Source: Microbulbifer pacificus (lineage in GTDB: Bacteria > Pseudomonadota > Gammaproteobacteria > Pseudomonadales > Cellvibrionaceae). Taken from it: a stretch of DNA of 64,000 nucleotides. Of this stretch, positions 63,841 through 64,000 are shown piece after piece (positions within the stretch are counted from its first letter, which is position 1; each line of letters begins with the position of its first letter). Below the pieces are notes generated by a model. That model was given only the letters and a program-made list of their open reading frames with translations, searched no databases and had not been told where the DNA came from. The position numbers were made by a program, and so were the translations under genes. The stretch lies in assembly GCF_033723955.1 (NCBI RefSeq), contig NZ_CP137555.1, positions 1,117,001-1,181,000 on the forward strand, in the 5' to 3' direction.

Positions 63841-64000
63841 TCAATCAAAGTAAGGCGACCACGCCGGTTCGCGGACATTTCCCTGTTGCGAAGGCAGACT
63901 GTATTTGACTCCGGCATCCAGCGACACCGCTGCCAGAATACCCTTGCTCCCCCGCTTGGTGGCGTACATCAGCATCGCGCCGTTGGGCGCAATACTTGGG
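63841..64000 (-). CDS. tolB: Tol-Pal system protein TolB, C-terminal fragment
   Basis: The last 52 codons: [19 protein letters not shown], then [20 protein letters not shown] and [12 protein letters not shown] before the stop. The final beta-propeller blade and the P-A-W-S-P-Y/F ending are typical of TolB. The gene continues past the window edge. It sits 137 bases upstream of pal in the standard tol-pal order. TolB is the periplasmic partner of Pal and TolA. Confidence 0.93.
   Translation of the reverse strand, partial: PSIAPNGAMLMYATKRGSKGILAAVSLDAGVKYSLPSQQGNVREPAWSPYFD

Overview
The window looks like a chromosomal segment of a GC-rich marine gammaproteobacterium close to Pseudomonas, most likely in Cellvibrionales and possibly Microbulbifer. 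This is inferred from gene content and order (dksA-gluQ-cbrXAB-pcnB-folK-panB, tolB-pal-cpoB-queE-queC-tRNA-Lys-nadA-bepA-tusA), FabV as an enoyl-ACP reductase, and the marine proteobacterial sortase pair. I did not search any database. No transposase, integrase, phage or CRISPR genes are visible; most of the window is vertically inherited housekeeping DNA with short intergenic repeats.

Layout. 1-3.1 kb (minus): amine/polyamine catabolic cluster of glutamine-synthetase-like enzyme, aldehyde dehydrogenase and iron alcohol dehydrogenase. 3.2-10.9 kb: ppa, tag, a hypothetical gene, cysE, an M15 peptidase, a TfoX C-domain protein, htpX with a heat-shock-type promoter, a DegQ-like protease, a Rieske protein and sfsA. 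11.2-23.0 kb (plus): dksA, gluQ, small cbrX-like ORF, cbrA, cbrB, a strong candidate CrcZ-type regulatory RNA, pcnB, folK, deoxynucleoside kinase, panB and a thioesterase. 23.0-35.7 kb (mostly minus): zntB, mutarotase, MBL hydrolase, bamC, dapA, lipid A acyltransferase, DUF2789 gene, tas, fabV bracketed by a repeat, a thioesterase, usp and sulP. 36.1-43.6 kb (plus): a MacAB-like export operon with its own NtrC-type regulator and kinase, preceded by a near-consensus sigma-54 promoter. 43.6-49.3 kb (minus): three small lipoproteins and aceEF. 49.9-54.5 kb: Gram-negative sortase with its VIT/vWA substrate, and a DUF1254 protein. 54.6-64 kb: purC, perM-like, tusA-like, bepA, nadA, two tandem tRNA-Lys, queC, queE, cpoB, pal and the end of tolB.

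Main result. The gap between cbrB and pcnB holds, in order, GTAAC-type inverted repeats, a sigma-54 -24/-12 promoter and about 290 nt of A-rich sequence with about eleven AAYAAYAA octamers, then a U-rich run. This is the architecture of the CbrB-activated CrcZ RNA that titrates Hfq/Crc in Pseudomonas. It suggests a complete CbrAB-CrcZ carbon catabolite control module in this organism. A second sigma-54 circuit (promoter, CGGACA enhancer repeats, dedicated regulator and kinase) controls the export operon at 36-43.6 kb. Start codons were chosen from Shine-Dalgarno spacing and family conservation; several differ from the longest reading frame.
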